A stretch of 64,000 bases of DNA from Haliotis asinina (GCF_037392515.1 NC_090285.1:1553501-1617500), one strand, 5' to 3'. Counted from the first letter of the stretch, positions 49,207-60,275 are shown. Numbers and translations are program-made. The notes: generated from the letters alone by a model not told the origin.

Positions 49207-51091
49207 GTGAGTGAATTTAGTTTTACGCCGCATTCAGCATTATTCCAGCTAAATTTCGGCGTTCTGTAAATAATCGAGTCTAGACCTGATCCAGTGATCA
49301 AAACCATGAACATCGATCTGCACAATCGGGAACCGATGACGTACACCCACCAAATCAGCGAGCCTGACCACCCGATCCCGTTAGTCGTACCTTAAGACTG
49401 GCATGGGTTACTGAAGACCAGGGCCCACTTGCACAAAACGATCTTGGAGCTATAATTATTGTAAATCCTTAAGATCCCGATCTTAGGCTTCGGCTACAAT
49501 CGCCATCCACTTGCACAAAGCGATTGTAGGCTAAGATCATTGTAAGTTACAATCAAAACTTACAATTGGTTGGAACCAATTGTAAGGAGCTAAGATCATT
49601 GTAGTCAGTAGCAAAATGACGTCCAAGTTGGTGTCGATTTCACGCAAATAATTAGCTTTACGTTTGGGGATTGCTTTCATATTACATAAAACTGTATGAT
49701 TCGCCTTGACACTTCAGCGACACGGAGAATGCAACATCGATTTACGTCAGAAATATCGTTGTTAGCGGTAGTGAACAACATCACTATCGAGTCGAAATCA
49801 TAGAGTACAATTCTCACCCGATTCAGTGTTGGAAAAACTATGAGCACCATTCCTTTTTGATAAACAAGGAAAGGATAGTAACGAAAGGTGTCTGCATGCG
49901 ATTAGCAGTGGCCATGACCTTTTCAATAACTCAAGGGCAGCTAATTTTAGTTTTTACGCAAGATGGGAGTGGTTTCCCTTTGCAGATTATGCCGTTGCCG
50001 TAAAATCTGCCATGCCCAAATACAATGCATGTTCTGTAGTGACAGAACAGATATCCACATATTTCTTTTCGGTTAATGATTTTCTCTTAGTTTATCATTG
50101 ACATAATCTACAGTTGGATAAAGTACAAAATTATGTTTTTTTTCTACTTGTGAAAATTGAATCTGACGAGAGACAAGAGTTTTAATCTATGTATTTTAAA
50201 TATAATACAGGTATTTTTCAAACGGAAAAATACACTAGCTGGGGTATGTGAATTTTTTTTTTAACAAAGCGAAAAAATAATTATCAAGAAACACTCCCAC
50301 AGTCATGTCACACTTTCATATCTTTAATGCAGCTAATGCAAGCTAATGCTTGTGGGATATATATGGGATTTTACTCCAAATAACACCGATGTCAAACTAT
50401 GTTCAACTGACAGTCAGTGACAAATCATGGTACATTTAGGTGTTATGTCATAAGGAAATTTTATTTATGTGTTATCTTTTAATTTCATGATTATTAGGTC
50501 GATAACTCAAGACCCAATCTGTTAATGTATTTGTTTGTATTTCAGTATTTGCATAAAACATGATATTTCTGTGGTTGCAGTATCACATGTTTAGTTCATA
50601 AAAAAATTAGAATGTAGAAAAATTAGAGAATAACCCCTGAGGTACGAGTGATTATACATGTTACCTTCTACGTTATCGCTTCCTTCAACGTTATTATTTA
50701 CTTCAAAGAATTGTGGGTTGGGGTTGTTTGGGTTTTTCTTTTGCTTGTTTGTTTTTTAGATTTGTTGTCATGAAAAATCTGCAAGGTGCGATTAAAGAAG
50801 GAATGTCATCTGTGTGCAGTAACCAGTTCCACGTTGTATTTGCGCTGCATGCTATGCGCACTTGAAGACCACTGTAGACAGGAGTCGAGTTTAAGAAATT
50901 TCTACGTCCAACGTTGAAGAGTTCGACCTTAGTTAAGATTGCGATCTTAAATCCATGCTGTCTTAAGATCGTCTTTGTGCAAGTGGATTAGGGCAATTGT
51001 ATGGTGATTGTAAAGTTGATTGTAGGGGCCTAAGATTGATTGTAACTAAGATTGCTCTGTGCAAGCGGGCCCAGTATTCTAACCCGAAACA
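49207..51091 (+). repeat. Abalone-type SINE split by a DNA transposon
   Basis: The SINE runs from 49207 ('gtgagtgaatttagttttac') to 'ttactgaagaccag' at 49421 and resumes at 51071 with 'cagtattctaacccg...cacgggtc'. The transposon at 49422-51070 is therefore younger than the SINE. Confidence 0.8.
49422..51070 (+). mobile_element. PIF/Harbinger-like non-autonomous DNA transposon
   Basis: Ends GGCCCACTTGCACAAAACG and (reverse complement) GGCCCGCTTGCACAGAGC are inverted repeats, flanked by a 3-bp CAG duplication (49419-49421 and 51071-51073). The host SINE sequence can be rejoined exactly across it. The 1,649-bp interior shows no transposase. A 3-bp CWG/TWA target and GG..CC ends suggest PIF/Harbinger. 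Family assignment is tentative. Confidence 0.7.
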
Positions 51092-51143
51092 TCACGGGTC
51101 GTATCATAGACTTACGACTTACGCTTTCAGGACCGAGGCCCTG

Positions 51144-51680
51144 GGCCCGCTTGCACAGAGCAGTCTTAGTTACAATCAATCTTAGGCCCCTACAATCAAC
51201 TTTACAATCACCATACAATTGCCCTAATCCACATGCACAAAGATGATCTTAAGACAGCACGGATTTAAGATCGCGATCTTAACTAAGATCGAACTCTTCG
51301 ACGTTGGAGGTAGAAATTTCTTAAACTCGACGCCTGTCTACAGTTGTCTTCAAGTGCGCATAGCATGCAGCGCAAAGAAAACGTGGAACTGGTTACTGCA
51401 CGCAAATGACACCCCTTCCTTAATCGCGCGTTGCAGATTTTTCATGAAAACAAAATAAAAAACCTCAAAACCCCAACCCACAAATCTTTGAAGGAACTGA
51501 TTGAAGGAACGTTGAAGAAGGCAGCGATAACGTGGAAGGTAACATGTATAATCACTCGTATCTCAGGGGTTATTCTCTAATTTTTCTACATTCTAATTTT
51601 TTATGAACTAGACATGATACTGCAACCACAGAAATATCATGTTTTATGCAAGTATTGAAATACAAACAAATACGTTAACA
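51144..51680 (-). mobile_element. Second, truncated copy of the same transposon, inverted
   Basis: Starts GGCCCGCTTGCACAGAGC after CTG and matches 51070 down to about 50522 in reverse complement. With the copy to its left it forms a palindrome of about 545-bp arms around a 73-bp spacer. Homology stops near 51680, without the other terminal repeat. Confidence 0.8.
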
Positions 51681-51929
51681 AATTTGCTATGGACCCCGTC
51701 ATACCACCACCATACTTTGATTGCGTTTATCATAGACCATAAACCCTCTCATATCACTGCAATGATGTCATTAGGTTCCTGTAATAGTTCGCAATTCATG
51801 TGCCTTTTTCAAATAATTCGATGTTCATAGAAATAATTAATAAATCTATAAAATCAATCATGGCTTATATATTTTATTTTTCTACAGTTGCTATACACAT
51901 GACCAAAAGGTATGCATGTTGTGTTTCAT

Positions 51930-52180
51930 AGGAATCAAAGGATGTCGTAACAGGATACAACTGTCCACTAAAGGATGTGATGTATTAACAGAATAGAACA
52001 ACTGAGCACTTGAGGATGCGGTGTATTAACATAATGCAGCTGAGCACTTAAGGATGTAACGTATTAACAGAATACAACGACTGCATGAGTACTTAAGAGG
52101 ATACAATATCTAGGATGTGATGTATCAAAGGATACAATGTGTTTGCACTCAAGGATGTATTCAAAGAAAGCAACGTTGTG
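51930..52180. repeat. Short degenerate tandem repeats
   Basis: About five loose units containing 'aaggatgtgatgtattaaca' and 'gaatacaac..tgagcactt', spaced about 50 bp apart. Confidence 0.55.
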
Positions 52181-52225
52181 TCCAGAAGGCATTGTGTCCT
52201 GTGAAGTGAGAAAGTGCTCTTTCTC

Positions 52226-52310
52226 ACCACTAAGAACCCTTAAAACGTAATAAAATAATAGTTAAAGATGAGGAGTCGCTGATGTAGTTTCCACAGTTTA
52301 TTCTGGAAGT
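52226..52310 (-). repeat. 75-bp direct repeat (copy 1 of gene B 3'-end-like sequence)
   Basis: Nearly identical to 52868-52944. On the minus strand it contains AATAAACTGTGGAAACTACA, a polyadenylation-signal context. A similar 'gaataaactgtggaaa' occurs on the plus strand at 61975. Confidence 0.7.
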
Positions 52311-52867
52311 GTGACCATTACAACACAATACATAATACACATCACAAACTCAAGTCTCTTCATTATCATATACATTTACCAGATACACAAATCATTAACA
52401 ATTACTTCCCATATTCAATATCAAATATAATTTAAAGACAACATTTCATTTTAAACATTCACTTTGTGTTATTCAATATAATACAGTTAATGGCAGGAAT
52501 ATATTCATCACAACACACCTGCAAATACGAAAGAATGAACAATTATCTATAATATTTAGTTCACCTTGCATTGGTATTTCAATGTAAAGACAATAATAGT
52601 TTTATACACAGTAGCCATATCAATATTCACAGTTAGTTGGAATATTTACTAAGGGAGACAGGAAAGATAATTATTATAATGATTCGTCCCTTAATAAATA
52701 AAACATATATACATAAATAACGCTTCACACAAACAACAAAGACTGAACATAAAACATTAACATTATACTTTAATATAAATTTATCCTGTCTTACTTAACA
52801 ATATGTAAAAAAAACGTAATTGATGATTGAAATAGACTAAGTTACGAAATAAAACATAGTTGCTTAG

Positions 52868-52944
52868 CTTAAAACATAATAAAATAATAGTTAAAGATGA
52901 GGAGTCGCTCATGTAGTTTCCACAGTTTATTCTGGAAGTGTGAC
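52868..52944 (-). terminator. Likely 3' end of gene B with AATAAA (copy 2 of the repeat)
   Basis: Minus-strand AATAAA at 52931-52926 lies about 610 nt past the gene B stop. No closer canonical signal is seen, so this is the best candidate. Confidence 0.4.
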
Positions 52945-53543
52945 ATAGGATGCACACAGACCCGACTTTTATAAGTCCTCGCAGCAAAGGAGACTACGTC
53001 ACCAGACTCAATGAAGTTATTTATAATTCAGACTTTTAACTTAACAATTAAACCTAACTACATGCTTTTGTTAAACAATGGCATGGTGAACTATGAAACA
53101 AGACTAATTAATTGAATTGACGGTTGACTTGGTTAGCTATATGAATTACAAGATCTTTACCTGGCAACTAGATGTTGTTACAAGAGATTAACGGATTAAC
53201 GTCTGCCAAGCTTGAAAGTTATGACAATGAAAGTGGACAATATAAATATATACACAAATTATATTAAAATATTACAGTAAAATACTCTAAAATACTTGAT
53301 ATTAAAATATGAAAAAGGTACACATTTTGTCACTGGGACAGTTCTGTTTTAGAACAGTTTACTCTTGGCAGTGACGTGTATCACCATCACAACCTTTAGG
53401 GTGGTACTAGTTTCTAATATAGGAGACAAGCAGTGGTCTGCTAAGAACAAAGTATGGTTTCTGATTGAAATGCACTCAGTGACAGTATGCACACAGTATA
53501 CCGTAGTATACATTTACGGTATTTGTTGCCTATCCGTTGCAGA

Positions 53544-54365
53544 TTATTTTCTGTGACTACCAACGTGGCAAACTTCCACCTTCTGTGAAACGCCATACTT
53601 GAAACCGAGAGTGCCGCTGACAGGCCAAAACACCATTCTGCCATCTGTGTTGACGCTGGATGTGTCGCTGCTATCGTAAGCATAGCCATTTTCCTCAAAC
53701 ACATCCTTAACAATTTGTCCAATCACATTCTCAACGGTCATCAAGAAGGCCCCGGTTTTCATGTTGCTGATTCTGATCTTGACACGACCTCTGAAGACTA
53801 CGATTGCAGTAAATGAGCAGTTGAAGGTTTCCTGGTTGACTTGTAGAGTGGCAACTGTTCGAGACATTGCGGGTACTCGTATGATAGAATTGGCGGTCCA
53901 CGTCATAGAGTGTTTTACCGAATTTTTGTTCTCAGTTTCCACGTCAACGGCGTTTCCAAAACCGGAAGTGACATTTGTGACTTCCGGTGGAACGGGAATA
54001 GTGATGCCATTCTTCACGCCTCTGGTGAAACCGTTCATCAAGGCGGTCGTGGAGGTTGCCTCTGTGGTCCGCTGTGTGGTGAAGTTGTGTTCCTGCGTTT
54101 CCTTGGTGTTGTTGGTGTAGTCGCACTTGAACACCATCGTCGTCTGCGATGGTGAAGGACCCTGTTTATCCCTATAAGAGACATCCCTCGTTTCGAAGTG
54201 GACGCTGTCCCAGATGATCTTGAACTCAAGGTCTTTTTTGGTAAGTGAGTCACTGGCCGTGAGTGAGTATTGTCTCCAAGCCCACTTCTTCAGCTCAGCG
54301 TCCAGCTCTACAACTGGAGGTGGCACCACTGACGGGTCTTCTGGGGCGGATTCCGATGCTCCCAT
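53544..54365 (-). CDS. Aerolysin-like (ETX/MTX2-type) pore-forming family protein, gene B
   Basis: 273 residues, intact, single coding exon; the acceptor TTTTTCAG ends at 54382 and the ATG follows 16 nt later. The N-terminus MGASESAPEDP again fits N-myristoylation (G2, S6), followed by a proline-rich linker and a helix (ELKKWAWRQYSL). The central region has DYTNNTKETQEHNFTTQRTT, NGFTRGVKNGITIPVPPEV, TSGFGN, SVKHSMTWTANS and a C-terminal FKYGVSQKVEV strand, matching genes A and C in the same order. No signal peptide. It has the opposite orientation to A and C. Role inferred from the family only (membrane-active beta-barrel proteins used in defence or vesicle functions). Confidence 0.82.
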   Translation of the reverse strand: MGASESAPEDPSVVPPPVVELDAELKKWAWRQYSLTASDSLTKKDLEFKIIWDSVHFETRDVSYRDKQGPSPSQTTMVFKCDYTNNTKETQEHNFTTQRTTEATSTTALMNGFTRGVKNGITIPVPPEVTNVTSGFGNAVDVETENKNSVKHSMTWTANSIIRVPAMSRTVATLQVNQETFNCSFTAIVVFRGRVKIRISNMKTGAFLMTVENVIGQIVKDVFEENGYAYDSSDTSSVNTDGRMVFWPVSGTLGFKYGVSQKVEVCHVGSHRK

Positions 54366-54976
54366 TCCGTATCCTCTATGTCTGAAAAAGGAAGAGAGTT
54401 GAAACCGTTAAATCCGTTGTCTTCCAGTCGTGAAAATGGAATAACGCGTTAGGTTTAGGACTCAGACTTGGAGTGAAAAATGAAAAGCGATTGGAACAAA
54501 TGTAGCACCCTGTTCCTGGACAAACATCCTCATTTCTATTGTTATGCTGATCTCGAAGCTGTAACGTGTCGCAACCGACGTTTAAACTGGGAATCGGGTG
54601 GTTTGGTTCTTCTTATAACGGTTGTTAACCTCGCTATTGCTTCATCACCGAGTGATGCAGTGAGTGGGTTTCAAGCCGAACTCAAAACACACACGCGCGC
54701 GCACCCAAGGCCACGTGCATGTGTGCGTGAGAACACGTCATGCCAAATCGACGCTTTACCCACAGCGCGCTTTGACAGTTGCAACTGACACTAACAATGG
54801 GCGACGTTTACCGCTGATGACTAGATTACCATTCAGTAAATACTGACTTTAGTCAAGGTATGTACGGCGCTGTTGGTTTCAGTGAAAATGTGATAGATAT
54901 TAACTTTGTAGCTCGTGTCATAGAAAATATTACAAAACAAAAAAATGCTACTTACATCGGTATGCGTCTCACTCAC

Positions 54977-55058
54977 GGTCTCTCTGTGTGAAAAGTGATA
55001 TTAGTCGAACACACATACATTACCTATGTGTTTTGGTTAATCCCAGTATCTATTTATA
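54977..55058 (-). promoter_or_regulatory. Gene B promoter: TATAAATAG and non-coding first exon
   Basis: TATAAATAG at 55058-55050 on the minus strand, with a CACGTG E-box a few bases upstream. Transcription would start near 55025. The non-coding exon ends at a donor, either ACC|GTGAGT at 54977 or CGAT|GTAAGT about 20 nt further, and splices to the coding exon at 54381. Confidence 0.6.
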
Positions 55059-55261
55059 GCACCACGTGAGACGTGTCACTATTTTTTACTTTCAATACAT
55101 GAAGTGTATAAACAGATTGGAGAAGAACAACGTCACGGCAACACGTCACTGTGTACGTTAGAGTGAATCCAAGATGGCTTATTGGTTGTCATGTTTTACC
55201 AGGTTCACAGTCAAACCTTACAGAAGAAACAATACCCGCAGTGACAACACAACTTCGGGTC

Positions 55262-55400
55262 GCCGTGGGGTATTTAAAACGTTCACTTGTCACGCCGACG
55301 ACCCAGGTTCGATTCCCCACTTATGTTCGATGTGTGAGGCCCACTGCTGGTGTTCCCCGCCATGAAATTGCCGAAATATTGCTAAAATCTCACCCACTCA
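55262..55400 (+). repeat. tRNA-derived SINE
   Basis: 'cacttgtcacgccgacgacc', 'caggttcgattcccc' (B box) and a 'gaaatattgctaaaatc' tail. Same family as the head at 63976-64000. Confidence 0.75.
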
Positions 55401-55880
55401 CACCCACACACTACGCATTGATCACATCCACACCCCCTACACTGACCACACACCCACATTTATCACACACACACACCGCACTGAATACACACAGAACACT
55501 GACCACGCCCACACACCCTAAACTGACCATACCCACACACTGACCACATTCACAAATCCCACGCTGACCACACACCCCACATTAACTACACCCACACACC
55601 CTACAATGACCACGCATGTACACCACAGACACACCACTGAAAACCCACACACCCCACACTGACCACATGCACAGACTGAACACACCCACACTCCCCACAT
55701 TAACTACACACACACACACATCTTCACACTGACCACATCCACACACCCTACACTGACCACACGCACGCATACACACGCACATTACACACACACACACCAC
55801 TGAAAACCCACCCACCTCACTCTGACACCGCACACACACCACCGAAAACCCACCCACCCCACACTGACATCACACTAATC
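55390..55880. repeat. Degenerate CA-rich tandem repeat
   Basis: Irregular 'cacactgaccacacccacac' and 'ccacactgaccac' units over almost 500 bp, growing out of the end of the adjacent SINE. Confidence 0.85.
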
Positions 55881-57080
55881 ACACCACACTGCAATATGAT
55901 GCTCTTATTAATACACGTATTATAATAATTAATTGATCAATTAGCCAAATCACAGTGAGCATGTACCATTTCGATCTTTTATGTAAAATTTATTGTCTGG
56001 TCCAGTCTCGATTATTGAAGTGGAATATCGACAGGGCGCCATTAAACAGAAATCAGTGTCGGTAAGACGTTGTTGGGTTGGTTTCGACAGGCTAATCTAT
56101 ACAAAGCAGGTGTACTGATTTTTGACACGCTTAACTCACAATGACAGACAGGCAGACAGTTTATTTCACTAAAGGACGATAATGCAACATAATGCAAATA
56201 TAAAGAATACACACATGCTGGATATAGAATAACGAAAGAAGAACAAGGTCAATTTGTTGTAGTAGTGGGTTTACTTCTTAGTTTCAATACAGTGGAGAGG
56301 AATACAGTTCATGCATTTAGATAGTGTATGTTGTTACAGGTAATTAAACGCACAAAGGTTTCAGCTCTAGGAGGATGAGTCTGCTGGGTTGTAAAACATT
56401 GGTTTTGTTTTATTTCAGAATATTTACCACAGTCAAATAGGACACGGAGCTCATCTTCAACATAGTTTAAACCCTCAGAAAGTAAAGGCAGGGGCATTGG
56501 TCATATGGTGTATTTGTCCGGTTTCAACTGCTAATCTCAGTTTATTACAGCGAAATATAAATAGAACTTTCCTTTCACACAGTAAGAGGTCACAGGACAA
56601 GACTCGGAAGTGACGAATTGTTTTAAAACATCCCAGACTGCTGAATGCACCCACTATCTGTGTATTTCCTCTGGTTAATTATCTATGTACTACAAATGTA
56701 ATGTTATCATTTGAATGCACTATTGTTTTTGCAATTTAGTCTGTGTATGTGCAAGTTTAACATTAAGCAAAGATTTAAAGTTTGAATAGTATTTACATTT
56801 ACATATTTACATGAAGAGTCACGTGCGGAGCGTCAATATTGAAGGAAGCAGTCATAATATCGCTGCTTGAAGATAGATATAAATCTTTTAATGCAGCCAA
56901 TTTCTTGTGAGATCCATACAAGCCCAAAACCATACTGAAAATGTCTTATGTGTAAAACCCAGGTAGGTTTATTGTTATCATCCAGAGATATGAGCATTTG
57001 GTAGTCTTGATAAGGGAGTCTATGGAGTTATAGCTGCAACAGTCTGCAGCAGTACATTACTGATCTACAGGTATAGTGGC
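55881..57080. other. Non-coding region upstream of gene C
   Basis: No coding signal. It holds the first copy of a 142-bp direct repeat (56613-56754) whose second copy is at 57479-57619. Confidence 0.5.
56613..56754 (+). repeat. 142-bp direct repeat, copy 1
   Basis: From 'acgaattgttttaaaacatc' to 'ctgtgtatgtgca', nearly identical to 57479-57619, 866 bp away. Confidence 0.92.
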
Positions 57081-57422
57081 TATAAATAGAGCCACCTCAT
57101 TGCAGCAGTGATTGTGGAAAACCGACATTACACCACCTGAAACTTGCTACGCCCACCACGAAGCTCCACCCCTTTCAGAGGTCGTCGAATATTCTCTGAA
57201 CAACAGTATGCGACATTCCAGGGTTCTCCCAAACTTTCGGTAGTTTCGCGACTACCATTGGATGGGAGCGTAATAGAAAAATCTATGGCACATTGACTCA
57301 AGGTTAATTTTTAGACAATACCTAGAGTATAAATAGAGCTACTTTCTTCAATGTTTAACGGTGGGCGTTTGGAATCAAGTCCGGGTACATTCTACATAGC
57401 TATCCTACACACTCCAACTAAG
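57081..57422 (+). promoter_or_regulatory. Gene C promoter region with two TATA boxes and non-coding first exon
   Basis: TATAAATAG occurs at 57081-57089 and 57328-57336. A leader exon from about 57360 ends at CTAAG|GTAAGG (57422) and would splice to the acceptor at 58956. The block between the TATA boxes includes 'actttcggtagtttcgcgac'. A related block in the same order lies at 63588-63850. Confidence 0.65.
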
Positions 57423-57478
57423 GTAAGGGTCAAGATTTGCGGATGTTTAATGTAGATTCTTCAACAATGTAACAATGT

Positions 57479-57619
57479 ACGAATTGTTTTAAAACATCCC
57501 AGACTGCTGAATGCACCCACTATCTGTGTATTTCCTCTGGTTAATTATCTACGTACTACAAATGTAATGTTATCATTTGAATGCACTATTGTTTTTGCAA
57601 TTTAGTCTGTGTATGTGCA
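57479..57619 (+). repeat. 142-bp direct repeat, copy 2
   Basis: Second copy of 56613-56754; begins 57 nt after the leader exon donor of gene C. Confidence 0.92.
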
Positions 57620-57894
57620 TGTTACACACAGATGAATGGCACTAGTACTTCGGTTTGACGCAAGATATTCAAACTATGTTTGATGGTTACTATGGTTACC
57701 AGTTTCAGTTGCAATTAAAGTGTGGGTACTGTTTATGATTTTAGCTACATGCTTACAGGATGCCATGATGAGAGTATGTATCGGTGTTCATTTGTTATTT
57801 TGTGTGTTCATTAGTCTTTGGTCGTTAGGTCCCACTCCGTAATTCACTGACTCCAACAACTGTGTTCCCCTCTGCCCCCCCCCCCCCCCACCCC

Positions 57895-58725
57895 ACCCTG
57901 CCCTCGTCACGAGCACGTAGTCCAACCCAGCAAACCTCAACATTCGCCCCTACCCCGCTCACCACATCTCGACTTCCGTCCGTAGCCCTGCCCAGCAAAC
58001 CTCAACATTCGCCCCTACCCCGCTCACCACATCTCGACTTCCGTCCGTAGCCCTGCCCAGCAAACCTCAACATTCGCCCCTACCCCGCTCACCACATCTC
58101 GACTTCCGTCCGTAGCGCTGCCCAGCAAACCTCGACATTCGCCCCTACCCCGCTCACCACATCTCGACTTCCGTCCGTAGCCCTGCCCAGCAAACCTCAA
58201 CATTCGCCCCTACCCCGCTCACCACATCTCGACTTCCGTCCGTAGCGCTGCCCAGCAAACCTCAACATTCGCCCCTACCCCGCTCACCACATCTCGACTT
58301 CCGTCCGTAGCGCTGCCCAGCAAACCTCAACATTCGCCCCTACCCCGCTCACCACATCTCGACTTCCGTCCGTAGCGCTGCCCAGCAAACCTCAACATTC
58401 GCCCCTACCCCGCTCACCACATCTCGACTTCCGTCCCTAGTCCTGCCCAGCAAACCTCAACATTCGCCCCTACCCCGCTCACCACATCTCGACTTCCGTC
58501 CGTAGCCCTGCCCAGCAAACCTCAACATTCGCCCCTACCCCGCTCACCACATCTCGACTTCCGTCCGTAGCCCTGCCCAGCAAACCTCAACATTAGCCCC
58601 TATCCCGCTCACCACATCTCGACTTCCGTCCCTAGTCCTGCCCAGCAAACCTCAACATTCGCCCCTACCCCGCTCACCACATCTCGACTTCCGTCCGTAG
58701 TCCTGCCCAGCAAATCTCGACCCTC
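57895..58725. repeat. GC-rich minisatellite, 65-bp unit, about 13 copies, in the gene C leader intron
   Basis: Units with 'cccagcaaacctcaacattc', 'gcccctaccccgctcaccac' and 'atctcgacttccgtccgtag', very homogeneous with C/G changes at one or two sites. Several CpGs per unit in an otherwise CpG-poor region. Confidence 0.95.
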
Positions 58726-58963
58726 CCATACCCCACTCAGCAAATCGCGACACTTGCCCGTTTAGTAATCTTGACATTCGCTAGTACCTCGACTCTCGCC
58801 CACAGAGCTGCCCAGCAAACCTCGACACCCTCTTGCAGACACAGCCACCACGGCCACCCGCTTGAACCTTGCAAGATGGACGGAATTACACAGTTCTGCA
58901 CAGTTGTTTTAAACACATCGTATGATCCCATGTTAAAGACGCCGTGTTTGTTTCAGATACAGG

Positions 58964-59725
58964 ATGGGGATGACTGACTTGGATCTTGTTATCAGAGAGT
59001 GGGCTGAGCAACAGGCTCGAGCAGTTGGCAACAATTATCGTGCCTCTCAAAAGATCCAAATGGAGATAGACTGGAGCAAGGTGAGGCAGTCCACTGCCAG
59101 TACCAGCTTTACAAGCTCCAACCATCTTCAGTCGCATGTTCCTAGATCTCAGGTAGTCTTCACCTCCAACTACGACAACAACACCGACGAAGTGCAGGAC
59201 CACACGTTCCAGATGGACCGATCTACGGAAGCCACGGTCAAGACGTTCGTTACAAAGGGCTTCTCCAAGAACGGGAACGTTGGTATTACTATTGATGTGC
59301 CTCCGTCAGTGTCTGAGCTGACGGGCGGCTTTGGGAGCGACATCGTGGTGGCCAGTGAAGATGAGAACACGGTGAAGCATACCGTCTCGTGGGGGTTGAA
59401 CTCCACAGTAAAAGCTCAGCCCAAGAAGAGGACAGTTGCTGAACTGAGGATCACCGAGACTGGCTATAACTGTACCTTTGAGGCAGAGGTTCACATCCGC
59501 GGTCGCGTCATCGTCAGGGTCAGCAATGGCGTCTCCACTCAGGTGATTGAGGGCGACATTGCAACGATACTGGGTGATGTCCTCCACGAAGCTGCCGCAC
59601 GCAACGATGGCCTGATGTCTATTCAGGGCAGGAAAGTCACCTGGAAGGTGATGGGTGGACTTCGCTTCCGGTTTGGGGTGTCCCAGGACGTCAGCGTGAG
59701 GAGCACAAACCTGCCACGTCAATAG
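58964..59725 (+). CDS. Aerolysin-like (ETX/MTX2-type) pore-forming family protein, gene C
   Basis: 253 residues, intact, in one exon after the acceptor GTTTCAG (58956). Starts MGMTDLDLVIREWAEQQARA; unlike A and B it lacks the Ser at position 6, so the myristoylation motif is weak. The central part has SNYDNNTDEVQDHTFQMDRS, VTKGFS, ITIDVPPSVSELTGGFG, TVKHTVSWGLNS and RGRVIVRVSNG, and it ends LRFRFGVSQDVSV. It is shorter at both ends than A and B. No signal peptide. The leader intron holds the 65-bp minisatellite. Function is inferred from the family only. Confidence 0.82.
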   Translation: MGMTDLDLVIREWAEQQARAVGNNYRASQKIQMEIDWSKVRQSTASTSFTSSNHLQSHVPRSQVVFTSNYDNNTDEVQDHTFQMDRSTEATVKTFVTKGFSKNGNVGITIDVPPSVSELTGGFGSDIVVASEDENTVKHTVSWGLNSTVKAQPKKRTVAELRITETGYNCTFEAEVHIRGRVIVRVSNGVSTQVIEGDIATILGDVLHEAAARNDGLMSIQGRKVTWKVMGGLRFRFGVSQDVSVRSTNLPRQ

Positions 59726-59924
59726 CCGTCTTGGAACAGAGTCAGCCCAAACATCAACAGCGTCATACCTGCCGCATTTCAAGACAAATGTTGTGCATGA
59801 TTACAAACAAAGGCGTCACATATGTCGCTCAGTAGACCATACATAAAGCATTTCCCATTTATGACTTGCCGTGCCCTGTGTAGAAACAGTCTGTTTTTGT
59901 GGTTAAACAGAATTATGATCACTC

Positions 59925-59930
59925 AATAAA
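59925..59930 (+). terminator. Polyadenylation signal AATAAA of gene C
   Basis: AATAAA 200 nt after the stop codon. Confidence 0.6.
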
Positions 59931-60022
59931 CAACAACAATATTCATATCGTTGTTTTCTTATGTTACATTGATGAGACTCCCTCACTCACTCCATGCACA
60001 AGATGCAGGCTCCCAGTACGAG

Positions 60023-60275
60023 CGAGCGAGTTTAGTTGTACGCCGCTCTCAGCAATATTCCAGCTATATGGCGGCCGTCTGTAAATAATCGAGTTTGGAC
60101 CAGACAATCCAGTCATCAATTGCGCAATTGGGAACCGATGACATGTATCAACCAAGTCAGCGAGCCTGACCACCCGATCCCGTTAGTTGCCTCTTACCAC
60201 AAGCATAATCGCCTCTTATGGAAAGCATGGGTTGCTGAAGGCCTATTCTAACCTGGACCTTCACGGGTCGCTCCA
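60023..60275 (+). repeat. Abalone-type SINE, near complete
   Basis: Follows the order of the 11306 copy: 'gagtttagttgtacgccgct', 'tatggcggccgtctgtaaat', 'gaccacccgatcccgttagt', 'cttcacgggtc'. Confidence 0.85.

Noticed and set aside
55390-55880. CA-rich stretch as a coding region (His/Thr-rich or Cys/Val-rich frames)
   Set aside because: Degenerate simple repeat open on both strands.
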